NCBI RefSeq assembly: GCF_021352225.1
Contig: NZ_JAAUVI010000004.1
Span: 248,001-312,000 of the forward strand
Length of the DNA stretch: 64,000 nt
Direction of reading: 5' to 3'
Source: Methylobacterium sp. C25
Lineage (GTDB): Bacteria; Pseudomonadota; Alphaproteobacteria; Rhizobiales; Beijerinckiaceae
This document shows positions 17,600 to 25,244 of the stretch, one piece after another (the first letter of the stretch is position 1; each line of letters begins with the position of its first letter). The position numbers and the translations under genes were made by a program. The notes below the pieces were generated by a model that did not search any database, was not told the origin of the DNA, and worked only from the letters and a program-made list of their open reading frames with translations.

Positions 17600-17875
17600 A
17601 TGCTCATTCGGTCCGTCACTTCAGTCGTTGCGCTCGGAATGCTCGGTGCCGCTTTCGCGGCCTCGCCCGTCCTCGCACAGAACGTCAATCCGGCTGCTGT
17701 CCTCGCGGCAAAGGGCTCGCCCAAAGCTGGCCAGGGCTTCACCGGTCGCACCGCGCGCATCACCTCGATCATGGGCGCGGACGTGAGCACGGGGGCGCCC
17801 CTCCACATACCGACGAAGCCGGTCTGGACCCGCCCGACCCGCCGCGAGGCTGATGCCTCGGCCGGCCTGCGGTAA
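17600..17875 (+). CDS. Small exported hypothetical protein
   Basis: From the ATG at 17600 the frame gives 91 residues with a signal peptide (VALGMLGAAFAASPVLA) and a short basic mature part ending in ADASAGLR. The frame is open to 17411 but the signal peptide fixes the start. No family recognised. It is divergent from the other small exported gene at 17353, with 246 bp between them. Confidence 0.5.
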   Translation: MLIRSVTSVVALGMLGAAFAASPVLAQNVNPAAVLAAKGSPKAGQGFTGRTARITSIMGADVSTGAPLHIPTKPVWTRPTRREADASAGLR

Positions 17876-17982
17876 AAAAGCCGCAAGCTACGGCTCTCGG
17901 CGCATGACGCGCCGGGTGTTCCTAGCGACTCTGCTGGCTTCCGCTTAAGCGTAGCCTCCGAGCTCTCAGCTTGGGGGACATC

Positions 17983-19434
17983 GTGCGACGCCTCCTATCC
18001 GGCGTGGTCCTGCTTGCCGCCCTTGCCTCGACGGCGCGGGGACAGGATCTCGCTCCCGTCATCGAAGGCGCCGGCGACGACCCGCGGGTCTCGGTCTCTC
18101 AGCCTGAAACAACCAGTCAGGCCTCGGGCGGCTATGTCCGCTCGATCCAGCCCTATCTCGGCCCCTTCGGCGATCCGCTCGGTATCCGTCCGGTGCTGAA
18201 GGAGAAGGGCATCGAGTACAGCCTGACCTACATCGCCGACGTGCTCGGAAACCCGGTCGGCGGCGTGCGTCAGGGAGCGATCGCCGAGGATCGCCTGAAT
18301 CTCCGGCTCAACCTCGACCTGCAGAAGATCGCCGGTTGGGACGGCGCCACCATTCACGCGAACGCCTATTTCATCCACGGCACCGGATTGTCGCGCTATT
18401 ACGTCGGCAACCTGATGACCACGAGCGTGATCGAGGCGCTGCCTTCGACCCGGCTCTACGTGCTCTGGTTCGACCAGAAGCTGATGGACGGCAAGCTCGG
18501 CCTGCGCATCGGCCAGCAGGCGGCCGATACCGAGTTCTTCGTCAGCCAGACGGCGACCCTCTTCGTGAACTCGACCTTCGGCTGGCCGGCGATTACCGGA
18601 CTCAATCTGCCAAGCGGCGGTCCGGCCTACCCACTATCGGCCCCGGCCGTGCGCGCCAAATACGTGCCCGGCAACGGTTTCTCGCTGCAGGTCGGCATCT
18701 ATGACGGCGATTCGGCCGGCGCCAATCGTCCCGGCGACGACCCCGAGGCGCAGCTTCTCGACCGCAACGGAACGAATTTCCGCATCCACGACCCGGCCCT
18801 GATCGTGGCCGAGGCGACCTATGCCTACAATACCGACAAGGACGCCAAGGGCTTGCCGGGCGACATCACGCTGGGCGGCTGGCAGCATTTCGGTCGGTTC
18901 GATTCCCTGCGCTTCGCCAGCAACGGCCTGCCCCTCGCCGATCCGAACGCGAGCGGAATCAACAAACAGCTCCGCGGCAATGCCGGCATCTACGCGATCT
19001 GGGACCAGACTCTCTATCGCGAAGCCGGCAAGGATGACGAGGGTCTCGGCTTCTTCGTTCGCGCGGCTTATTCGCCGACCCGCTCGAGCCTGATCGACGC
19101 CTATGTCGATACCGGTCTCGCCTACAAGGGCCTGATCGAAGGCCGCGACGACGACACGATCGGCGTCAGCCTGGCTCATGCCAGGATCAGCGACGATGCC
19201 CGCCGGGCCGATGCCGACATGATCGCCTATACCGGCATACCGATGCCGCGCCGGCGCGGAGAGACCGTGATCGAGGCGACCTACCAGGCCCTGGTGGTAC
19301 CGGGCTTCACGGTGCAGCCAGACGTGCAGTACGTCATGCATCCCGGCGGCGGGATCACGAACCCGCGCTATCCGGAACTGGGCCGCGTCAAGAACGCCGC
19401 GGTGCTCGGGATGCGAGCGACGATCCAGTACTGA
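17983..19434 (+). CDS. OprB-family carbohydrate-selective porin
   Basis: Outer-membrane beta-barrel porins that take up sugars. The 483-residue protein has a signal peptide (VLLAALASTARG) and the OprB pattern: IEYSLTYIADVLGNPVGG, NLRLNLDLQKIAGW, SRYYVGNLMTTSVIEA, LRIGQQAADTEFF, then a long barrel domain ending in the aromatic MRATIQY. The start could be TTG 17971; I prefer GTG 17983 because the GGGGGAC run then sits at ribosome-binding distance. Some family members in methylotrophs transport other small solutes. Confidence 0.88.
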   Translation: MRRLLSGVVLLAALASTARGQDLAPVIEGAGDDPRVSVSQPETTSQASGGYVRSIQPYLGPFGDPLGIRPVLKEKGIEYSLTYIADVLGNPVGGVRQGAIAEDRLNLRLNLDLQKIAGWDGATIHANAYFIHGTGLSRYYVGNLMTTSVIEALPSTRLYVLWFDQKLMDGKLGLRIGQQAADTEFFVSQTATLFVNSTFGWPAITGLNLPSGGPAYPLSAPAVRAKYVPGNGFSLQVGIYDGDSAGANRPGDDPEAQLLDRNGTNFRIHDPALIVAEATYAYNTDKDAKGLPGDITLGGWQHFGRFDSLRFASNGLPLADPNASGINKQLRGNAGIYAIWDQTLYREAGKDDEGLGFFVRAAYSPTRSSLIDAYVDTGLAYKGLIEGRDDDTIGVSLAHARISDDARRADADMIAYTGIPMPRRRGETVIEATYQALVVPGFTVQPDVQYVMHPGGGITNPRYPELGRVKNAAVLGMRATIQY

Positions 19435-19635
19435 CCAGGTCGCCATTGCTCGGCGGCCCCATCCAGGATCGCTCGTGCGTCGTCAGCGAGTTGGCTTGGA
19501 AGGCGTCGCTCCGCTCACGATGACGACGGGGCCACACCCTCCCCTCGAATCACGAGCGTACGAAACCCGGCCTTGCACCGCATCGCCGGCACGATCAGGA
19601 TTCCCATCCTGTCCCGCGTCGACGAGTGAGGTCCC

Positions 19636-20244
19636 GTGCCTTTCGGCGAATCGAGTCTGACGGCCTGGATCCTTCTCTGGGTGGCGGCGCTCTCCAGCCT
19701 TGCCACCTTCCTCCTGTCTCTCCGCCGCGATGCTCAGGCGCGGCGCAGGATGCTGGCCGAGGAGGAGCAGCTCTGGTCGCTGACCTGGGCCGACTACCTC
19801 GACGACGGCCCTTTCCGCTGTCTGCGCCTGCGTCTGCACGACATCGACAAGCACAAGTGCCGGTTGAAGACCGTCACGCTGAAGAAGCCGGGCGCAGGCC
19901 GTCTTGCGCCGCAGACCTGGATCGACAAAAGCACCTCCGAGCCCTGGCACAAGCGTGCTCAGGCCGACCGAAAGGCGCTCGGCCGCCGTGTCGTCGTCGC
20001 TCGCGACCTCGACGGCTCGAATGCGCGCTTTTCCGGTCAGCCATACGAGGACGTCTATCTCTATATCCTGATGCCCAAGCGCCCGGCCCTCAGCTTCGCC
20101 ACCCAGACCCCCGTGCGCGTGGTCTGCCGCATCTCGGAGATCAGCCGCCGCTCGCGCCGTCGAAAAATCACCGTGACCAGCCCACCCGCCGATTGGGCGC
20201 GTGCCGATGCGCCCAAGCCCGATGATGTGAAGCTGAAGGCATGA
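19636..20244 (+). CDS. Membrane-anchored hypothetical protein
   Basis: A 202-residue protein with one N-terminal membrane segment (LTAWILLWVAALSSLATFLL) and a basic cytoplasmic or periplasmic domain containing FRCLRLRLHDIDKHKCRLKT and EDVYLYILMPKRPA. The start is a GTG preceded by GAGG. No family recognised. It is convergent with the light-sensing operon. Confidence 0.5.
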   Translation: MPFGESSLTAWILLWVAALSSLATFLLSLRRDAQARRRMLAEEEQLWSLTWADYLDDGPFRCLRLRLHDIDKHKCRLKTVTLKKPGAGRLAPQTWIDKSTSEPWHKRAQADRKALGRRVVVARDLDGSNARFSGQPYEDVYLYILMPKRPALSFATQTPVRVVCRISEISRRSRRRKITVTSPPADWARADAPKPDDVKLKA

Positions 20245-20364
20245 ACCACTCGGTTGCAGCGCTCACCAGGGGCTGAGCAGGCGGTGGTTAAAGGCAACCC
20301 CGTCGGGCGCGCTGGCGAAGTCCACGAGCAAGACGGGCCAATGGCAACTGCGCCGGCCGATCCT

Positions 20365-20814
20365 CTACCCCTCGATCAGCGCCCAGTTCGCCCGAGCGAT
20401 GGGCGCAATGCGCATGCCGTGCGGCACCGCCATGTCCGGTGGGGGTCGGCGCAGGGCCTGTTCGAGAAAAGCCAGGGTATCTTCGAGCGCGCTGCCCGAG
20501 AAGGGTTTGGCGATCACCGCGGCTGCGCCTTCGAGATCACCGGTGAGCTGGCGCGAGTTGGCTGTGATGAACACGCAGGTAATTCCGCCGATGCCAAGCG
20601 CGGCTTGCGCTACTGCGACGCCGGAGGAACCGTCGGCTAGGCGCAGATCGACGAAGACGAGATCGGGCCGCGTTTCACGAAGAAGCGCAACGCCTTCTTC
20701 GGCACGCACTGCTGTCCCGACGATGAGGTGGCCGGCATCCTCCAGCAGCATTTCGAGCTGCATCAGGATGAGGGCCTCGTCCTCGACCAGCAGCACCCGC
20801 AATGGTTCGCTCAC
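20365..20814 (-). CDS. Single-domain response regulator paired with the LOV kinase (LovR-like)
   Basis: A 149-residue receiver-domain protein. It has the acidic pair and opening [19 protein letters not shown], the phosphoacceptor Asp in [14 protein letters not shown], the switch Thr in VFITANS and the lysine in VIAKPFSG; no output domain follows, only a short proline-rich tail. The GTG start at 20814 overlaps the kinase stop by four bases, so the two are co-translated. In Caulobacter the equivalent LovR drains phosphate and lowers the general stress response; the same role here is inference. Confidence 0.82.
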   Translation of the reverse strand: MSEPLRVLLVEDEALILMQLEMLLEDAGHLIVGTAVRAEEGVALLRETRPDLVFVDLRLADGSSGVAVAQAALGIGGITCVFITANSRQLTGDLEGAAAVIAKPFSGSALEDTLAFLEQALRRPPPDMAVPHGMRIAPIARANWALIEG

Positions 20815-21938
20815 CGAGTCTCCGATCTGACTGCCGATTCGCGTGGCAGTCTGACGTGGACGGCCGTGCCGGGATCGGCCGCGCGCCATGTGATACTGGC
20901 GTTCAACTGGCGGGCAAGGGTTTCGATCAGACGCTTGCCGAAGGAGCGTTGCCCGGAGCGTTGGTCGAGGTCCGGCATTCCGACGCCGTCATCCTTGACC
21001 TCGATCACGATGGAGGTCTCGCCGGGAATCACGGCAATCGAGAGCCTTCCGGGCCGGCCATCCGGGAAAGCATGCCGGAGGACGTTGGTGACGATCTCGT
21101 TCAGGACGAGCGCGATCGGTGGCGCCTTGGCAACCGGCACCTCGACGGCCTCGACGTCGAAATGCAGACGGATGTCGTTGCGCCCGAGCCCGCGCACCAA
21201 ATCGCTCGTGAGGTCACGCACGAACTCCGTCACGTCGAAGCGCTCGACGTCGTTCGACTGGTAGAGCCGACGATGCACCGTGCCGAGTGCCTCGACGCGC
21301 TTGAGCATGTCTTCCATCGTGGCGCGCGCCGTCGGGTCGGTAATGGTGCGCGTCTGCAGCGCCAGCAGCGAGGCAACCATCTGGAGGTTGTTCTTGACCC
21401 GGTGGTCGACCTCATGGAGCAGCATGGTCTTGGCGGCGAGAGCCTCGCTCAGCTCGCGTGTGCGCTTGGCGACCTCGCGTTCGAAATGCTCCTTCTCGCT
21501 CCATGTTTTCAAATGCGCGTCGATACGATCGGTCACGTCGACCTGCGAGGCGAAGTAGTAGAGCACCTCGCCGGCTTCGTTCGAAACGGGGCTGATGTAG
21601 AGCGCGTTCCAGAACGGCGTCCCATCCTTGCGATAGTTCAGCACATCGATGGCAATGTCGCGTTTCGCCTCGGTAGCCTCGCGGATCTGGCGTACGGCGC
21701 CCTTGTCCGTCTCTGGCCCCTGCAGGAAGCGGCAGTTCTGTCCCATGATCTCGTCGCGGTCGTAACCGGTCAGCGAGAGGAAGGCGTCGTTGACGTAGAC
21801 GATCGGATTGTCGGCCTGGCGCGGGTCGGTGATGATCATCGGCATGCGGGTGCCGCGCACCGCAGCGGCGAATGGATCGCCCTTGCCGGTCTCGGCTTGC
21901 AATCGATCGGTCTGCCGCCAGGCGTCGTCGCGTTCCAT
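20811..21938 (-). CDS. LOV-domain blue-light sensor histidine kinase (HWE/HisKA_2 class)
   Basis: A soluble 375-residue kinase. The N-terminal PAS domain carries the flavin-adduct signature GQNCRFLQG (Cys about residue 69) together with [11 protein letters not shown] and the final Gln in FASQVDVT, all marks of a photoactive LOV domain. A coiled linker leads to [14 protein letters not shown] (phosphorylated His about 179) and an ATPase part with [13 protein letters not shown] and [10 protein letters not shown]. The layout equals Caulobacter LovK and Brucella LOV-HK. I chose the ATG at 21938, which has AGGACAGG upstream; the frame is open to 21971. The light response probably feeds the PhyR/EcfG stress pathway, by analogy. 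Confidence 0.88.
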   Translation of the reverse strand: MERDDAWRQTDRLQAETGKGDPFAAAVRGTRMPMIITDPRQADNPIVYVNDAFLSLTGYDRDEIMGQNCRFLQGPETDKGAVRQIREATEAKRDIAIDVLNYRKDGTPFWNALYISPVSNEAGEVLYYFASQVDVTDRIDAHLKTWSEKEHFEREVAKRTRELSEALAAKTMLLHEVDHRVKNNLQMVASLLALQTRTITDPTARATMEDMLKRVEALGTVHRRLYQSNDVERFDVTEFVRDLTSDLVRGLGRNDIRLHFDVEAVEVPVAKAPPIALVLNEIVTNVLRHAFPDGRPGRLSIAVIPGETSIVIEVKDDGVGMPDLDQRSGQRSFGKRLIETLARQLNASITWRAADPGTAVHVRLPRESAVRSETR

Positions 21939-22319
21939 CCCGTCCTGTCCTCTTCGGACCTGCCGCTGCAACTGCGGCCCACCGGTCCGGTGATCCGGCC
22001 TTCGCGACCCGTAGTCAATTCAAGCGTCGCGGCTCGCGAACCTTGCCCGGCTAAGGACCGCCGTAACGTTCAAGAGCCGGGTAGTGCCGAGAGGGCCACC
22101 GGACTTCGAGATGCCGTGCTGATCCCGGCGCGGCGATAAGATCGGATTACGGGAGCCGCTGCACTTTGAAATCCGATCGGCAAACGATGCCCTGCCTGCC
22201 GCACTTCGAACAGGCATGCATGTTTTGCTGGCAGAGCCAGCCGCTCTGGTAGGGGGCTGAACGGAACTGTTTCGTATCTGCTGCTAAGGTCAAACTGGGA
22301 CAGAAAGTTAGAGTCGTTG
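21939..22319. other. Intergenic region between the LOV kinase and the cysteine-rich protein
   Basis: I see no gene here. It should contain the divergent promoters of the LOV kinase and the small exported protein at 22320. No convincing GGAAC-N17-CGTT (EcfG) box was found; a lone GGAAC occurs near 22262 without a matching -10. Confidence 0.35.
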
Positions 22320-22583
22320 ATGGTGAAAATCGGAACTCGAATCGCTCTGGCAGCGACCCTGGCCGCCCTGCTCTATCCAGCCGCCATTCAGGCCGGCGAA
22401 GCGGAACAGGCCGAATACTGCCGCGATGACGTGATCCGCCTCTGCGCCAGCTCGATCCCGGATCGTGGGCGTATCATCCGCTGCATGAAGGCGCAGCGGG
22501 TCAGCCTCAGTGCCGGCTGCAGGGCGATTTTCGACGAGCAGATGAATGCACCGGATGGCAGCCGCCCATCGAGCGCTCACTGA
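22320..22583 (+). CDS. Small exported cysteine-rich-repeat protein
   Basis: An 87-residue protein with a signal peptide (LAATLAALLYPAAIQA) and one cysteine-rich unit: AEYCRDDVIRLCASSIPD, IIRCMKAQRVSLSAGC. The spacing resembles the cysteine-rich repeat family found in alphaproteobacterial periplasmic proteins. The starts TTG 22317, ATG 22320 and GTG 22323 are adjacent; the ATG is preferred. Function unknown. Confidence 0.6.
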   Translation: MVKIGTRIALAATLAALLYPAAIQAGEAEQAEYCRDDVIRLCASSIPDRGRIIRCMKAQRVSLSAGCRAIFDEQMNAPDGSRPSSAH

Positions 22584-22620
22584 ATGAGTGGAGAGGAGCG
22601 ACTGGATCGATCCAGTTGTC

Positions 22621-23304
22621 TCAGCCGCCTTCGGGCTCGACGAGAGCATAGACCGCCTCGCCCATTCGCTTGAGTGGTCCACCCGTTCCAGAGCGCTTCC
22701 AGAGCCGGGTATTCAGCGCAGCGACAGGATCGTGACCCGGCAGCGAAAACCCCTGGCCGGTCAGCACCGTCAGGATCTCGCTCGCATGAAGCGGTCGACC
22801 AGCGTCTTGAAGCACGCCCAGAGCCGCCTCGATCAAAGCGCGGCCATAGCGCCGAGCGAGGACGCCTTCGGACAGCCCTTCTTCGGCGGAATCGTGTGTT
22901 GGCTGGGGCGCCGATCGCACCGGCGCGCTCGGAGCCTTCGGCGAACCGCGTTCGAAGCTCGGCGGAACCGGAGAGGCAGAGCGCAGCGAGGGCTCGGCCG
23001 TTCGACCGGCGTCCGACGTCACGGAAGCTGGCGGAAAGGCGGTGCCTTCCGAAGAGGCGCGACCTGCTCCATGGCCGGCATTGTTGTCTGGCTCTCCCGC
23101 GACGAAGGCCGTTCCCCGACCTGGTGCAGACGCGGTGTCTGTATCGCCACGGGCGACGGTGGCCTCGGTCGTCAGCCGACGTCCGAGTTCGAGATAGAGC
23201 GTCAAATCGGCGATCGCACGATCGAGTGTCTCGCGCTGTCGGCGCAAAGATGCGAGCTGCGCTTCAGCTTCGTCTTCAGACAGCACCATCGTGACATGAA
23301 CCAT
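22621..23304 (-). CDS. Unrecognised protein with coiled-coil start and probable C-terminal winged helix
   Basis: A 227-residue protein in three parts. Residues 8 to 45 form a likely coiled coil (EDEAEAQLASLRRQRETLDR). About 50 to 140 is a low-complexity, disordered Ser/Pro/Ala-rich linker. Residues 150 to 225 (ALIEAALGVLQDAGRPLHAS, EILTVLTGQGF, ALNTRLWKRSG, GEAVYALVEPEG) read like a HARE-HTH/HB1-type winged helix, a fold associated with DNA-binding. Highly structured DNA lies just upstream (separate entries) and the repA gene follows 200 bp away on the same strand, so a role in the replicon or in local regulation is possible. No firm homologue recalled. Confidence 0.6.
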   Translation of the reverse strand: MVHVTMVLSEDEAEAQLASLRRQRETLDRAIADLTLYLELGRRLTTEATVARGDTDTASAPGRGTAFVAGEPDNNAGHGAGRASSEGTAFPPASVTSDAGRTAEPSLRSASPVPPSFERGSPKAPSAPVRSAPQPTHDSAEEGLSEGVLARRYGRALIEAALGVLQDAGRPLHASEILTVLTGQGFSLPGHDPVAALNTRLWKRSGTGGPLKRMGEAVYALVEPEGG

Positions 23305-23348
23305 AGGTTGTTCCGACCAGCCCGGACCGGTCGATTCCGGAACAACCT
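23305..23348 (-). promoter_or_regulatory. Long inverted repeat abutting the start codon of the winged-helix-like gene
   Basis: AGGTTGTTCC (23305-23314) and GGAACAACCT (23339-23348) are a perfect 10-bp inverted repeat separated by 24 bases. One arm touches the ATG of the gene at 23304. In the transcript this would form a hairpin covering the only candidate ribosome-binding sequence (GGAA), and as DNA it is a plausible operator. Which of the two applies is unknown. Confidence 0.5.
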
Positions 23349-23350
23349 AA

Positions 23351-23443
23351 TGGAATATTCCAAACATGTCTATCGACCCTTCTATTCCTACCTGTGGGGC
23401 AATTAGAATAAGCCCCAAGGACATGAGCCTGCATGGAATATTC
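23351..23443. repeat. Two copies of TGGAATATTC, one a full GGAATATTCC palindrome
   Basis: TGGAATATTC occurs at 23351-23360 (where it extends to the perfect palindrome GGAATATTCC) and again at 23434-23443, 83 bp apart. A related TGGAATATA lies at 25159-25167 near the iterons. Between the first two is a hairpin, GGGGC-N11-GCCCC (about 23396-23416). Possible binding sites for a regulator of the winged-helix-like or repA gene. Confidence 0.4.
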
Positions 23444-23507
23444 TGTAATGAAATTACTTTTAATTGCAATCGCTTAGATGGCAGACGCTCTTGGCATCCT
23501 GAGAATA

Positions 23508-24644
23508 TCAAGCAGCCTTCTGCTTCTTCCTGGATATTCCGATGACTTTCGGAGGAACAATCAGAACGTTGGGGTCAGCCGGATTGAGCTGCATTCCGCG
23601 TTCGTCGAGGCTGACCGGAAGGCGCGGAAATATCTCAAGCACGCCCGCGAGATCGGCTTTGAAGGCCTGCCGGAAGCTGCGCTGGCTCGCATTGTCCGCA
23701 CCGAACTGCCGGTGGAGATTATCCCAGGTAAGCCTCAGCGGCCGTTGTAGGGCGCGCAGTCGGTATCCGACCCAGAACAGCAGATCGAGTTTGCGCGCCG
23801 AGCCAGACAGTGCCCGTGCCGCACGAATATCAACCGGCAAGGCGTGCTTGATCAGGCTCTCGTAGAAATCCTGGTGGAATTGCACTTCGCGCTGCCAGAC
23901 GACCTCCCCCGCACCTTGAGGCCGCCACAGGTCGAGCTTTCGGAAAGGCGGAACGGTGAGCGTCGAGGCGGTCTCACGACCGTCCCACAGGCCAATCTGC
24001 ATCGAGCAGGCCGCGAGACGATTCAGCTGCTCCTTGAAAGCGCCGATGGTCCCACGTTCACCGCCCGTTACCGCAAAGCCCATTTCGCGCATGAAGCCGG
24101 AGAGACTGTCGGCCACAGCGATGACCGGGCTGCGCTGACGCACGGCTTCGGTGCAAAGATGCAGGAGCACCAGGCGCGCCTTGGGCCCGAAGGGCAGTCC
24201 TTGCGCCTCCATCTCTCCCGTCACCGGGTTTTTTAGACGGCCCGCGCTCAAGCTCAGGGAGTTGCGTCCATATTCGCGCACCACCTCTCGCACTGGACCC
24301 GGGTCCCGATAAGGAAGGCCGCAGAGTGCCAGTACCGAGTGGATGTGCTGCAGGTTTTCCGGCACCGCCGGCTCGTTCTCGATGACCTCACGAACGGCAT
24401 CGCGACGGCGTTGATCACGACCCATGACGTCGCGCCGGATTTTTTGTGTCGTCTCGAGCGCCGCTCTGTCGTCCCGCTCGCGTTGGCGGAACAGGATGTG
24501 CTCGACGATCTGAGCGAACAGAAATCCACCGCGTGCGGCTTCGAGCTCGGCACGCAGATCCGGGTCTCGAATCTGATCGATCTTCTGCTCGAGCCCCGAC
24601 ATTCCCGTTCCGCGATCTTGGTCCCGACCACCTGGCCCCATCAT
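23508..24644 (-). CDS. repA: Plasmid-type replication initiator RepA
   Basis: RepA proteins of this family (Pfam RPA, PF04796 type) bind iterons and open a theta origin. The 378-residue reading contains LKNPVTGEMEAQGLPFGPKARLVLLHLCTEAV (shown by its parts GLPFGPKARLVLLHL and CTEAVRQRSPVI), DSLSGFMREMGF, and GTIGAFKEQLNRLAACSMQI, the conserved RepA block; the C-terminal half (LDLLFWVGYRL, LTWDNLHRQFG, FRQAFKADL) is a winged-helix-like region. A basic patch, GISRKKQKAA, ends it. The start is uncertain: ATGs at 24644, 24641 and 24602 are in frame, and the frame is open to 24845 into the iterons. No parA or parB lies nearby. Confidence 0.82.
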   Translation of the reverse strand: MMGPGGRDQDRGTGMSGLEQKIDQIRDPDLRAELEAARGGFLFAQIVEHILFRQRERDDRAALETTQKIRRDVMGRDQRRRDAVREVIENEPAVPENLQHIHSVLALCGLPYRDPGPVREVVREYGRNSLSLSAGRLKNPVTGEMEAQGLPFGPKARLVLLHLCTEAVRQRSPVIAVADSLSGFMREMGFAVTGGERGTIGAFKEQLNRLAACSMQIGLWDGRETASTLTVPPFRKLDLWRPQGAGEVVWQREVQFHQDFYESLIKHALPVDIRAARALSGSARKLDLLFWVGYRLRALQRPLRLTWDNLHRQFGADNASQRSFRQAFKADLAGVLEIFPRLPVSLDERGMQLNPADPNVLIVPPKVIGISRKKQKAA

Positions 24645-24693
24645 CAGACGAAGGCCGGATCTGGATGGCATCGGATGTCGCACGATTCGTAAC

Positions 24694-25005
24694 CGCAGAG
24701 TCCCGTGTCGGATGCGCGTTATCCCGGCTTTCCCCGCTTCTCGATGCCGGCAATCCCCAGACCGTTGCATCGAGACATCGCTCGCAGAGTCCAATGCAGC
24801 AAACACCCGGCCATTGCGTCTACGCAGAGTTCGATACGGGGCCAATCGCGCAACTCATCCCCGGAATGCACAGGCAAAGCCGATTTTGCGCGCCGAATTC
24901 GATGCGGGATCACGCAGAGTTTTATGCAAGGACCGCTGAACGAAGCGCAGAATCCCATACGCCGGAACGCTGAATCCGATACGAAGTTACGCAGAACCCA
25001 ATACG
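24694..25005. repeat. Iteron array upstream of repA
   Basis: Eight related 16-bp repeats, consensus CGCAGARTYCVATACG, all in the same direction, start at 24694, 24783, 24823, 24891, 24913, 24946, 24968 and 24990. The last three are spaced exactly 22 bp apart, as is the pair 24891 and 24913, placing them on one face of the helix (two turns). Best-conserved copies are those at 24823, 24946, 24968 and 24990. The group lies directly before repA, the classical position for RepA iterons. Four copies (24694, 24783, 24946, 24968) contain a GANTC site. Confidence 0.75.
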
Positions 25006-25038
25006 AACATCCAGATTAAAGCTTTGAATTATATGAGG

Positions 25039-25203
25039 TTTCAGCGATCCCATATAACATGCTGAAATGACTCTCTTAAAGAGAGTGATCTGATATATTT
25101 CCTATGATGGGGAAGCACTGTCCGCCGCAGCGAACTGGCGTATTCCGTTTTGAATTTATGGAATATACGGAATTGTCCACAAACTGACGGGCAGTTATCC
25201 AAC
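25039..25203. other. AT-rich, palindrome-dense putative origin core
   Basis: Next to the iterons: an inverted repeat TTTCAGC/GCTGAAA (25039-25067), the 17-bp palindrome ACTCTCTT-A-AAGAGAGT (25070-25086), an AT-rich run, an inverted repeat ATTCCGT/ACGGAAT (25142-25173), the DnaA-box-like TTGTCCACA (25173-25181, one mismatch to TTATCCACA) and TTATCCAAC (25195-25203). This combination is what an iteron-type origin is expected to have. Experimental origin activity is not shown by sequence. Confidence 0.5.
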
Positions 25204-25244
25204 GGACGCAGCAAAAGCCGTTTGATGCGTTTCGAGCCGCTTGG

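Noticed and set aside
24694-25005. CRISPR-like reading of the repeated CGCAGA units
   Set aside because: Units are degenerate, 16 bp, spaced at irregular or 22-bp intervals without uniform spacers; iterons fit better.
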